The position numbers and the translations under genes are program-made. Below the pieces are notes generated by a model that searched no databases, was not told the origin of the DNA, and saw nothing but the letters and a program-made list of their open reading frames with translations. Shown here piece by piece: positions 16,486 to 23,895 of a stretch of 33,741 nucleotides of DNA (within the stretch, counting starts at the first letter, position 1; every line of letters begins with the position of its first letter). Source of the stretch: Treponema sp. (GTDB lineage Bacteria > Spirochaetota > Spirochaetia > Treponematales > Treponemataceae); contig JAEDJS010000019.1 in the NCBI GenBank assembly GCA_016296205.1, positions 1 to 33,741 on the forward strand, given 5' to 3'.

Positions 16486-17694
16486 TTACTGAGATTCAAG
16501 AATTATGTTCAATTTTAAATATTTGCCGTTTCGGAAAACTGTTACTTCTACAGTGTCGCCGGGCCGCTTGTCTTCCAGAGCACTTAAATAATCGGCAAGA
16601 CCTGTTACAGAAATATTATCAATAGCAGTAATAATGTCGCCACCAAGATAAATTGTTCTGGAATTAAAACGAGAGCCATACTGAACTGCTTCTGTTCCAC
16701 CTTTGAGCCCGGCTGCTTCTGCTTTGCTTCCTTTTGCAACCTGGCTTACAATCAAACCGGTAGAAATTTTATATCCTGCATAATTTGCAATTCTTGCAGA
16801 GTTCTGAACCTGTGAAAATTTAATAATTCCCCGGTTAACTTTACCAAATTTAAGAAGATCTGTTACAACTCTTTTTGCTGTACTAATAGGAACTGCAAAA
16901 CCAATGCCTGCAGAACTTCCACTGTTTGAATAAATCATTGTGTTTATTCCAATCATTCGGCCCTGGCTGTCTAAAAGTGGTCCGCCACTGTTTCCCGGGT
17001 TGATTGCGGCATCAGTTTGAATCATATTGCGGATAATCACGTTTTTGCTTTCCTGAATAGGTCTCCCCAAACCGCTGATTATTCCAGTTGTCATTGTTCG
17101 TTCAAAACCAAAAGGATTTCCAATAGCAATAACTTTCTGTCCTACTTTAAGATTTTCTGTTGATCCAAAAGCAATTGTTTTTAGTTCAACTCCATCAGGT
17201 GGATCAAATTTTATAACTGCAATATCACTTTCCACATCCTTACCAATTACTTTTCCAGGATAAGTTGAACCGTCTGCCAGTGAAATATTAATTGTAGTAG
17301 CGTTTTCAATAACGTGAACATTTGTAACAATATAGCCGCGCCTGTCGATTATGCTTCCACTTCCAGAACCACTGCTTGTTACAACAGGTTCAAGAAACCA
17401 GTCATAGCCCATCACTTGAGTAGTAATGTTTACAACTGCTTCGTTGCATCGTTCGTATACAGAAATATTCTGGCTTTCGTCCAATGTGTAATTTGAGTTG
17501 TTATCTATTACCTGGAGAATTGGTGTGTTTGTTTCCAGAATGTCTTCATCGGCAGCAGAAACAAGTTCAGTTTTATGTTCTTTTTTTGCTGGTGAATTTT
17601 TTATAATGTGAACGGCTCCAGTTGTAATTGTTGCAGCAAGAACTGCACTTAAAACAGAGCATAAAATCATTTGGTGTGTTGCGTATAATTTCAT
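16486..17694 (-). CDS. HtrA/Deg serine protease with one PDZ domain
   Basis: An N-terminal membrane anchor (about residues 9-31) leads to a trypsin-like domain with the full triad: His127 in TNVHVIEN, Asp157 in ESDIAVIKFD and Ser236 in NPGNSGGPL. One PDZ domain follows (about 305-400, GGDIITAIDNISVTGLADYLSAL). This is the DegS/HtrA layout: a periplasm-facing membrane-tethered protease that degrades or senses misfolded envelope proteins. A Gly/Ser stretch (SSGSGSGSIID) precedes the active domain. The promoter is consensus-like and abuts the ATG, with no Shine-Dalgarno. It is divergent from, and shares its promoter region with, the PEGA-protein gene, so both may respond to envelope conditions (inference). 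Confidence 0.93.
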   Translation of the reverse strand: MKLYATHQMILCSVLSAVLAATITTGAVHIIKNSPAKKEHKTELVSAADEDILETNTPILQVIDNNSNYTLDESQNISVYERCNEAVVNITTQVMGYDWFLEPVVTSSGSGSGSIIDRRGYIVTNVHVIENATTINISLADGSTYPGKVIGKDVESDIAVIKFDPPDGVELKTIAFGSTENLKVGQKVIAIGNPFGFERTMTTGIISGLGRPIQESKNVIIRNMIQTDAAINPGNSGGPLLDSQGRMIGINTMIYSNSGSSAGIGFAVPISTAKRVVTDLLKFGKVNRGIIKFSQVQNSARIANYAGYKISTGLIVSQVAKGSKAEAAGLKGGTEAVQYGSRFNSRTIYLGGDIITAIDNISVTGLADYLSALEDKRPGDTVEVTVFRNGKYLKLNIILESQ

Positions 17695-17700
17695 AGTAAA

Positions 17701-17729
17701 ATACTACAATATTGCAGATTTTTTGCCAA
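17701..17729 (-). promoter_or_regulatory. htrA promoter, leaderless geometry
   Basis: On the minus strand TTGGCA (17729-17724), 17 bases, TAGTAT (17706-17701), six bases, then ATG at 17694. It overlaps the divergent promoter of the PEGA gene. Confidence 0.7.
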
Positions 17730-17740
17730 CAGATTATAAT
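17712..17740 (+). promoter_or_regulatory. PEGA-gene promoter, leaderless geometry
   Basis: TTGCAG (17712-17717), 17 bases, TATAAT (17735-17740), six bases (CGAATT), then ATG at 17747. The two divergent promoters share 17712-17729, so polymerase cannot hold both at once. Confidence 0.7.
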
Positions 17741-17746
17741 CGAATT

Positions 17747-19375
17747 ATGAAATTTGGTTTTACCGGCAGAAAAATTTTTATTGCGTTACTGTTTCCTGTT
17801 CTGATTTTAAATTCAAATTTATATGCTCAGACAAAAATTGAGCAGGGGACTAAAGTTTCAAATTCAATCGATTCAAAATCAACTTTGCTCAGAATTACAT
17901 CAAACGTAAAAAGTGCCTCTGTTTATTTAAACGGACATTATCAGGGAGACACTCCTCTTGTAATCAATAATCTTCCTCAGGGAACTTACCGGCTGGAAAT
18001 AAAAAAGGAACATTTTAAGAGCGTTCTGCAAGACGTGGAAGTTTTAAAAGGAATTTCCAATACCTATAATTTTGAATTAATCAGCATGTCTGGTACAGTT
18101 ACAATTAATTCAGTTCCTTCTGGGCCAATGATTTTTGTTGATGGCAGTCATGTTTTTAGTAATGAACTGCAATTGCTGGAAGGTCCCCATAAAATTGAAC
18201 TAAAAGCTTTTGGCTATAAAAATCATGTTGAGTGGGTTAATGTTAAAAAAGATCACGACCAGTTGATTCAGGTTCAGATGACAGAAATTCCTTTTGGTAT
18301 TACATCACTTTCTGCAGATAAATCAAGCTTTAATCCTGCAAATCTGGGAACGGCGGGAAGAGTGCAGCTGGATTTTTCTGTTACCGGTTACTCAGATGGA
18401 ATATTAAACATTACAGATTCCAGTGGCAGAAGAATTTTTTACAAAGAATATATTTTTAACACGTGGAATTATGAATTTATCTGGAATGGCCGGGACAGTT
18501 ATGGAATTCCTGTTCAAGACGGTGTTTATACAGTGACTGTTCAAAGTGATTCTGCCCAAAGGTCAATTCAGATTCAAGTTGATTCTTCAATTAATCATTC
18601 ATTCATGGGAATAACAAAAAGTGGAATGGGACTGGGAGTTGTGCCCTGTGCCCAGACTCTTAAAGCTCATCAATTTCTCCTGGATTTTTCACTGGGACTT
18701 TTTTATAATTCAAAAGATATTAAAGTTGAATTTTTCCCATTCAGTTTTGGTTTTGCATGGGTTCCCGTTACAGGCTTTGAATTGTCGGGGGTGTACAGTA
18801 TTCAGGCCGGATGGAATGGTGGAATAAACGGTAATATTACTGCAAAATATGCAAAAGAGTTTGTGGTTTCAAAAGGACTTCATGTTGATTTTGGAATTCT
18901 TGCAAGATTTGGTGCGTCTTCTGTAATGCAGCTTCCACCTTACGGCACAGATCAAGGAACTGGAACTGGAGGGGGATTAGTTCTAGGCGTGGATACAGGT
19001 CTGTTTTATGGAGGCATCTCCAGCGAATTTGTTTACGGGGCTGCCAGCGTTTTACCTTTTGGCGGAACTGATATTTTGTGGAAAAATGGAATGGTTTTGC
19101 AGGTTCGCAGTCAGAAATTATCTTTTGGAATGTGGGCGGCATTAAATTCAACTTGGGGCGAATATAAAATTACTTATGCAGAGGGTTTAGTAGAAAAGGG
19201 ACCAGCAGGGGGCAATCTGCCAGTGGGTCTCAGAAGTATTGATAACGGTTTTGAATTTATTTCAGATATCCGGCAGAGTTCCGTAAGTATAAATGCCAGA
19301 GCAGGTTATATCTGCTATTTTGAACAGGCTTTGTTTTATCCTTATGGAAGTGCCGGATTTTCATTGTCGTTTTAG
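17747..19375 (+). CDS. Exported PEGA-domain protein with FlgD-like and barrel-like C-terminal parts
   Basis: A signal peptide (MKFGFTGRKIFIALLFPVLI..., cut after NLYAQ) is followed by two PEGA modules: ASVYLNGHYQGDTPLVINNL with EIKKEHF, then PMIFVDGSHVF with IELKAFGYK. PEGA modules bind surface or wall structures. A segment with YEFIWNGRDSYGIPVQDGVYTV is the FlgD/Ig-like repeat. The last 270 residues alternate hydrophobic and polar residues with many Gly and aromatic residues and end in SAGFSLSF, which suggests an outer-membrane barrel or barrel-like domain (inference). It has 542 residues. The open frame extends 8 codons upstream, but the promoter -10 lies there, so 17747 is the start. It ends 21 bases from the convergent tyrS. 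Confidence 0.78.
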   Translation: MKFGFTGRKIFIALLFPVLILNSNLYAQTKIEQGTKVSNSIDSKSTLLRITSNVKSASVYLNGHYQGDTPLVINNLPQGTYRLEIKKEHFKSVLQDVEVLKGISNTYNFELISMSGTVTINSVPSGPMIFVDGSHVFSNELQLLEGPHKIELKAFGYKNHVEWVNVKKDHDQLIQVQMTEIPFGITSLSADKSSFNPANLGTAGRVQLDFSVTGYSDGILNITDSSGRRIFYKEYIFNTWNYEFIWNGRDSYGIPVQDGVYTVTVQSDSAQRSIQIQVDSSINHSFMGITKSGMGLGVVPCAQTLKAHQFLLDFSLGLFYNSKDIKVEFFPFSFGFAWVPVTGFELSGVYSIQAGWNGGINGNITAKYAKEFVVSKGLHVDFGILARFGASSVMQLPPYGTDQGTGTGGGLVLGVDTGLFYGGISSEFVYGAASVLPFGGTDILWKNGMVLQVRSQKLSFGMWAALNSTWGEYKITYAEGLVEKGPAGGNLPVGLRSIDNGFEFISDIRQSSVSINARAGYICYFEQALFYPYGSAGFSLSF

Positions 19376-19396
19376 TTTATGCACTTTTACCGCTGA

Positions 19397-20629
19397 TTAT
19401 TTAAATCGAACGATAAACTGTTTTTTCTTTCCCCGGCGCAAAACAATTACCTGGCCTTCGATTGCAAGTTCTTTTGTAACAGGTGTGTTTTCGTCCTGGA
19501 ATTTGTCTCCGTTTAAAGTGATTGAACCAGCTGCAAGGAATTCACGGGCTTCACGCTTACTCTGAGCAATTCCGTTTCCAACCATAACATCAATAAGACT
19601 TGTGCCTTCTGCAATTTCTACGTTTGGAACGTCCTTCATCCCGATTTCAATATCTTTTACGCTAAGACCTTTAAGGTTTCCGCTGAAAAGTTTCTGTGAA
19701 ATATCAACTGCTTTTTCATATTCTTCTGCACTGTGAATATCTGTAATGATTTCTTTTGCCAGTGCTTTGTGAGCTTCACGGAGTTCAGGGTGTTCCTTGT
19801 TTTTTGCTTCCAGTTCATTAATCTGTTCAGGGGTGAGGAATGTAAAAATCTTAAGGTAATCAATAACCATTGAATCATCAACGTTAATAAGATACTGGTA
19901 AAGTTCATAGCTAGAAGTTTTATTGATGTCAAGCCACAATGCGTTTCCTGCACTTTTACCAAATTTGTTGCCGTATTTGTCCAAAACCAAAGGCATTGTA
20001 AATCCGTATGCTTCTTTGCCTTCTATTTTGCGGATAAGTTCAAGACCTGTTGTAATGTTTCCCCACTGGTCTGCACCTTCTGCCTGCATAATACAGTTTT
20101 TTGTTCTGTACAAATGGAGGAAGTCGTACCCCTGAATGAGTGTGTATGAAAATTCTGCAAAAGTAATACCTGTTTCAAGACGGCGTGCAATAATGTCTTT
20201 TCCAAGCATGTAGCTTACGTTGATGAATTTACCAATGTCCCGGAGGAAGTCAAGGAATGAAAAATCTTTCATCCAGTCGTAGTTGTTTACGATTTCGGCT
20301 TTTCCATCAAAAAGGCGGTCAATCTGTGCTTTGATTCCGGCAAGGTTTTTGTTCAATGTATCTTTTGCAATAATGTCTCTTTCTGCTGTTGGACGTGGGT
20401 CTCCAATAAGACCAGTTGCTCCGCCGCAAAGAAGAATCGGATGATGTCCTGCTTTTGCAAAACGTTTTGCTGTAACCAGAGATGAATAATGACCTAAATG
20501 AAGGCTGTCTGCAGTTGGATCAGTTCCCCAGTAAAAAGTAATTTTTTCGTTGTTAAGTTTGTCTGCTATGTCTTCTCCGGCAACGTCTTTAATCAACCCG
20601 CGCCACTGAAGTTCTTCATAAAAAGTCAT
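19397..20629 (-). CDS. tyrS: Tyrosyl-tRNA synthetase
   Basis: Class I aminoacyl-tRNA synthetase that charges tRNA-Tyr. The HIGH motif is HLGH in ADSLHLGHYSS (about residues 44-47), the KMSKS motif is KFGKS in KYGNKFGKSAGNALWLD, and a C-terminal S4 RNA-binding domain is visible (SKREAREFLAAGSITLNG). Tyrosine-pocket residues occur in YTLIQGYDFLHL and QAEGADQWGN. The 410-residue length is normal. An ATG four codons upstream (20641) overlaps the GGAG that serves the ATG at 20629 with 6-base spacing, so the shorter form is chosen. Single-gene unit. No T-box or other leader structure was seen in the short 5' region. Confidence 0.96.
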   Translation of the reverse strand: MTFYEELQWRGLIKDVAGEDIADKLNNEKITFYWGTDPTADSLHLGHYSSLVTAKRFAKAGHHPILLCGGATGLIGDPRPTAERDIIAKDTLNKNLAGIKAQIDRLFDGKAEIVNNYDWMKDFSFLDFLRDIGKFINVSYMLGKDIIARRLETGITFAEFSYTLIQGYDFLHLYRTKNCIMQAEGADQWGNITTGLELIRKIEGKEAYGFTMPLVLDKYGNKFGKSAGNALWLDINKTSSYELYQYLINVDDSMVIDYLKIFTFLTPEQINELEAKNKEHPELREAHKALAKEIITDIHSAEEYEKAVDISQKLFSGNLKGLSVKDIEIGMKDVPNVEIAEGTSLIDVMVGNGIAQSKREAREFLAAGSITLNGDKFQDENTPVTKELAIEGQVIVLRRGKKKQFIVRFK

Positions 20630-20667
20630 AATGTTCTCCATTTATTTAAATGATTTAAATTGTGAAT

Positions 20668-20696
20668 AATTTACCATTTATTAAATGTTTTTTCAA
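20668..20696 (-). promoter_or_regulatory. tyrS promoter
   Basis: On the minus strand TTGAAA (20696-20691), 17 bases, TAAATT (20673-20668). The predicted leader is about 30 bases and includes the Shine-Dalgarno GGAG. Confidence 0.5.
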
Positions 20697-20768
20697 TCAA
20701 TTATATAAAATCCATGAGTTACAGCTTTCCGGAAATAATTAAAAATTGTCGAAAAAAAATAATAAATC

Positions 20769-20777
20769 TGATAGAAT
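20769..20777 (+). promoter_or_regulatory. Extended -10 promoter of the HD-GYP gene
   Basis: TGA-TAGAAT (20769-20777) is a TGn-extended -10, nine bases before the ATG at 20787. A TTGTCG lies upstream at a long 20-base spacing. The leader would be about three bases, and no Shine-Dalgarno is visible. Confidence 0.45.
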
Positions 20778-20786
20778 AATTTTATT

Positions 20787-22550
20787 ATGTTGAATTTGTT
20801 TTATACAATCGCATTTGTGTTTTCACTTGTCTGCCTGTTCGTGCTTTTTACTCAGTTTCAAAATAAAGTAACTGTTTATTATGTAATGCTTTTTTTCGCA
20901 ATTATGCTTACTAATTTTGGTTATCTTCTGTTAACAAGATCTGATAATCTGGAAATGGCTTTGTTTTCATATCAGGTGCTTTATCTTGGGGCAAGTTTTA
21001 TTCCTTTCTTCTTTTTTATGTGCCTGGCAAATTTGTGTAAGACAAAAATTCATCCATGGATTCAGACTGGAATGATAATACTGGGATGTTTTATATTTTT
21101 CCTGGTTTGTAATTATGGTGTTGATAACTGGGGTCCTTTTTCTATTGGTCATATTTATTATAAGAATATTTATATTGTTAAAAAATATGGTGTAAATTTT
21201 TTGCAGAAAGATTACGGACCTTTGCATACAATTTATCCTTTGTATTTGATTTTGACAGCTATTTCCGAACTGGTTATGATTATCAGGTCATTTAAGGCCA
21301 AGCTGGAAGTTTCTGTTGCAACTGGCGTTACTCTTCTTATTACAATGCTGTTTACGATTGTTTTCTATATTGTAGAAAAACTTGTTGTAAAAATTCCACT
21401 TATTCCTTTTTCGTATTTCTTTACAGAGATTTTTCTTCTGTTCCTTTTGCAGAGAATAAAATATTACAATGTGGATGTAATTTCAAAAGATTTTATCAGT
21501 ATTGCGGAAGTTAACGGGTTTTTTATGTGCGACAACAAAGGATCTTTTCTGGGCAGTGATGAAGTTGCCAGAAAGTGGTTCCCGGAAATTGGTGAATTAA
21601 AAATCGACAAGCATATAAAACATTCACTGCTTAAAAAAAGTGAATTGCTTAATCAGATTGATTATTGGGTTCATTGTGGAGAAATCAGTGAATCTAAAGG
21701 CAACAAAAAAATTCTGATTTCCCAGGTTGTAGACGGCCAGCAGAAATATTTTGAAGTTGAACATTTCTGGTACGTAGAAAACAAACGAAGAATGCTTCAC
21801 TTTATTTCTATTTATGACGATACTCAGGATCAGTTAGACAGACAGTATAAGGACCAGATAAATCAGCAGCTGGAAATTGACGTTAAAAGTAAAAGCAATA
21901 AAATGCGTCAGGCTCAGAGGGATCTTCTTGTGGGACTTGCTTCAATTATAGAAAACAGAGACAGCAATACTGGCGGCCATGTTCAGCGTACAAGTGACGT
22001 TATGAAGATTTTTGTACGGCACCTTGAATCAACAGGAAAATTCCCTTTTCTGGACAATCAGACTTCATCCAGAATTATCAGAAGTGCACCAATGCATGAC
22101 TTAGGAAAAGTTGGAGTTGCAGACATCATTCTCAAAAAACCGGGAAAATTTACCGACGAAGAATATCTGGAAATGCAGACCCACGCCGAAAAAGGTGCAA
22201 AAATTGTACAGAAACTTCTTTCGCATTATGAAGATGATTTGTTCCGTAAAATTGCCGTAAATGTAGCTCACTTTCATCACGAAAAATGGAACGGTAAAGG
22301 TTATCCTTCTCAACTGTCTGGAACTGATATTCCATTTGAAGCAAGAGTTATGGCACTGGCCGATGTTTTTGACGCACTTGTAAGCAAAAGAGTTTATAAG
22401 AGCAGAATGAGTTATGATCAGGCTTTTGAAATTATTAGGAAGGATAGTGGGTCTCATTTTGATCCAGATTTATCAGTTGAATTTATCCAGTGTCGTGAAA
22501 AACTGGAAGCACTTTATAATTCTTATGACGATGATTTTGATAAGGTCTAA
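20787..22550 (+). CDS. 7TM receptor with PAS-like and HD-GYP domains, c-di-GMP phosphodiesterase
   Basis: The N-terminal 222 residues form about seven membrane helices of the 7TM histidine-kinase-receptor type. A PAS-like domain (about 239-345) contains FFMCDNKGSFLGSDEVARKWF. A coiled linker (350-380) joins an HD-GYP domain. The catalytic parts are GGHVQRTS (396-403), HDLGK (His437-Asp438), HFHHEKWNGKGYP (495-507, with the GYP motif intact) and LADVFDAL. Such domains hydrolyse c-di-GMP to pGpG or GMP using a di- or tri-iron centre, so this protein likely couples a membrane signal to motility or envelope state. All key residues are present. No cognate regulator is adjacent; pta follows with its own promoter. 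Confidence 0.92.
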   Translation: MLNLFYTIAFVFSLVCLFVLFTQFQNKVTVYYVMLFFAIMLTNFGYLLLTRSDNLEMALFSYQVLYLGASFIPFFFFMCLANLCKTKIHPWIQTGMIILGCFIFFLVCNYGVDNWGPFSIGHIYYKNIYIVKKYGVNFLQKDYGPLHTIYPLYLILTAISELVMIIRSFKAKLEVSVATGVTLLITMLFTIVFYIVEKLVVKIPLIPFSYFFTEIFLLFLLQRIKYYNVDVISKDFISIAEVNGFFMCDNKGSFLGSDEVARKWFPEIGELKIDKHIKHSLLKKSELLNQIDYWVHCGEISESKGNKKILISQVVDGQQKYFEVEHFWYVENKRRMLHFISIYDDTQDQLDRQYKDQINQQLEIDVKSKSNKMRQAQRDLLVGLASIIENRDSNTGGHVQRTSDVMKIFVRHLESTGKFPFLDNQTSSRIIRSAPMHDLGKVGVADIILKKPGKFTDEEYLEMQTHAEKGAKIVQKLLSHYEDDLFRKIAVNVAHFHHEKWNGKGYPSQLSGTDIPFEARVMALADVFDALVSKRVYKSRMSYDQAFEIIRKDSGSHFDPDLSVEFIQCREKLEALYNSYDDDFDKV

Positions 22551-22582
22551 AAACTAAATTCAACTTAAACTAAATTCAACTT
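22551..22582. repeat. 16-bp tandem duplication
   Basis: AAACTAAATTCAACTT occurs twice in direct succession immediately after the stop codon of the HD-GYP gene, just upstream of the pta promoter. Confidence 0.8.
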
Positions 22583-22584
22583 AC

Positions 22585-22613
22585 TTGAAGAATTAAATAA
22601 AAAGTTCTATATT
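22585..22613 (+). promoter_or_regulatory. pta promoter
   Basis: TTGAAG (22585-22590), 17 bases, TATATT (22608-22613). The leader is about 37 bases and carries AGAGG seven bases before the ATG at 22657. Confidence 0.6.
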
Positions 22614-22656
22614 GTTCAGATAACAAATCAAATTATTACTATTACAGAGGCTTATC

Positions 22657-23688
22657 ATGGATTTTGTAAAAGAATTGCTTGAAAAATCAAAAGCTGCCGG
22701 AAAAAGAATTGTTCTTTGCGAAGGTGAAGACAAACGTGTTGTAGAAGCAGCATCAAAAATCGTTAAAGAAGGTATTGCAAAAATCACACTCATCGGAACT
22801 AAAGAAGAATGTGAAAAAGTTGCACCAGGTGTTGATCTTACTGGAGTTGATATTGTAGACCCGTTAACAGATTCAAACTCAGACAGATATGCAGAAATTC
22901 TTTTTAAAGCAAGAGAAGGAAAAATCAACAAGAAAACAAATGCACCTGAATATGCAGATGTTGCAGCCGCAAAAGCATATATTCTTAAAGACAGAACAAT
23001 GTATGGTGCCCTTATTCTTAAAGCAGGAGACGCAGACGGTTTTGTTAGCGGTGCATGTCATTCAACAGCAAATACATTGCGCCCTGGACTTCAGGTAATC
23101 AAAACAGCACCTGGAATTAAAACAGTTTCTTCTTCATTCATTATGGTGGCTCCAGAAAGTGGTAACCCATATATCAAGGAAGGTGTAAGCCTTTTTGCAG
23201 ACTGTGCAATCAACATTGAACCAAGTGCAGAAGAACTTGCAGACATTGCAATTGCAACTGCAGATACAGCAAAGAAAATCGGCGGAATTGAACCAAGAGT
23301 TGCAATGCTTTCGTTCTCTACAAAAGGTTCTGGAAACGACGACAAATATTTTAAGAGCGTTCCAAAGATGCAGGAAGCAACAAAAATTGCACAGGAAAAA
23401 GCACCTGAACTATCATTAGACGGTGAATTCCAGTTTGACGCTGCAATTGCTCCAGAAGTAGGCGAACTTAAAGCTCCAGGCAGCAAAGTTGCAGGTCATG
23501 CAAACGTATTTGTATTCCCAAATATTAACGCCGGAAACATCGGTTACAAAATCTGCCAGCGCATGGGCGGATGGATGGCAATTGGTCCAATCTGCCAGGG
23601 ATTTGCAAAACCATTAAACGACCTTAGCCGTGGCTGCAACGTTGATGACATTGTAGCAACAGTAGCAGTAACAGCATTGCAGGCTTAA
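22657..23688 (+). CDS. pta: Phosphate acetyltransferase
   Basis: The 343-residue product is a short-form phosphotransacetylase without the N-terminal DRTGG region. Recognisable parts are RIVLCEGEDKRVVEAA, DADGFVSGACHSTANTLRP (substrate site), FIMVAPESGNPYI, DGEFQFDAAI and the C-terminal HANVFVFPNINAGNIGYK and GPICQGFAKPLNDLSRG. It exchanges CoA and phosphate between acetyl-CoA and acetyl-phosphate, feeding acetate kinase for ATP in fermentative metabolism. ackA is not in the window. Codon choice is more constrained than in the neighbours (few rare codons), which suits a highly expressed enzyme. A good promoter, Shine-Dalgarno and terminator make it a single-gene unit. Confidence 0.96.
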   Translation: MDFVKELLEKSKAAGKRIVLCEGEDKRVVEAASKIVKEGIAKITLIGTKEECEKVAPGVDLTGVDIVDPLTDSNSDRYAEILFKAREGKINKKTNAPEYADVAAAKAYILKDRTMYGALILKAGDADGFVSGACHSTANTLRPGLQVIKTAPGIKTVSSSFIMVAPESGNPYIKEGVSLFADCAINIEPSAEELADIAIATADTAKKIGGIEPRVAMLSFSTKGSGNDDKYFKSVPKMQEATKIAQEKAPELSLDGEFQFDAAIAPEVGELKAPGSKVAGHANVFVFPNINAGNIGYKICQRMGGWMAIGPICQGFAKPLNDLSRGCNVDDIVATVAVTALQA

Positions 23689-23698
23689 TTCATTTTCT

Positions 23699-23745
23699 AT
23701 GGGCTAAATTCATTGAATTATTCACTGGATTTGGCCCATAATTGT
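23699..23745 (+). terminator. Hairpin terminator after pta
   Basis: ATGGGCTAAAT (23699-23709) pairs with ATTTGGCCCAT (23729-23739), 11 pairs with one wobble, followed by a modest T-rich stretch. The hairpin lies 10 bases after the pta stop. Confidence 0.6.
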
Positions 23746-23895
23746 TTGTTATAAAATCAATATCTAAATTATTTCTTTACTATTAAAAACATTTGTTGTA
23801 AACTTAAAAACTGTAAATTAGATTTTGAGTCATATGGAAAAGAAAAAAAGGGGAAACTCTTCATTGCTGTTTGTGTTTTGTTGAAGAATTGTTTT

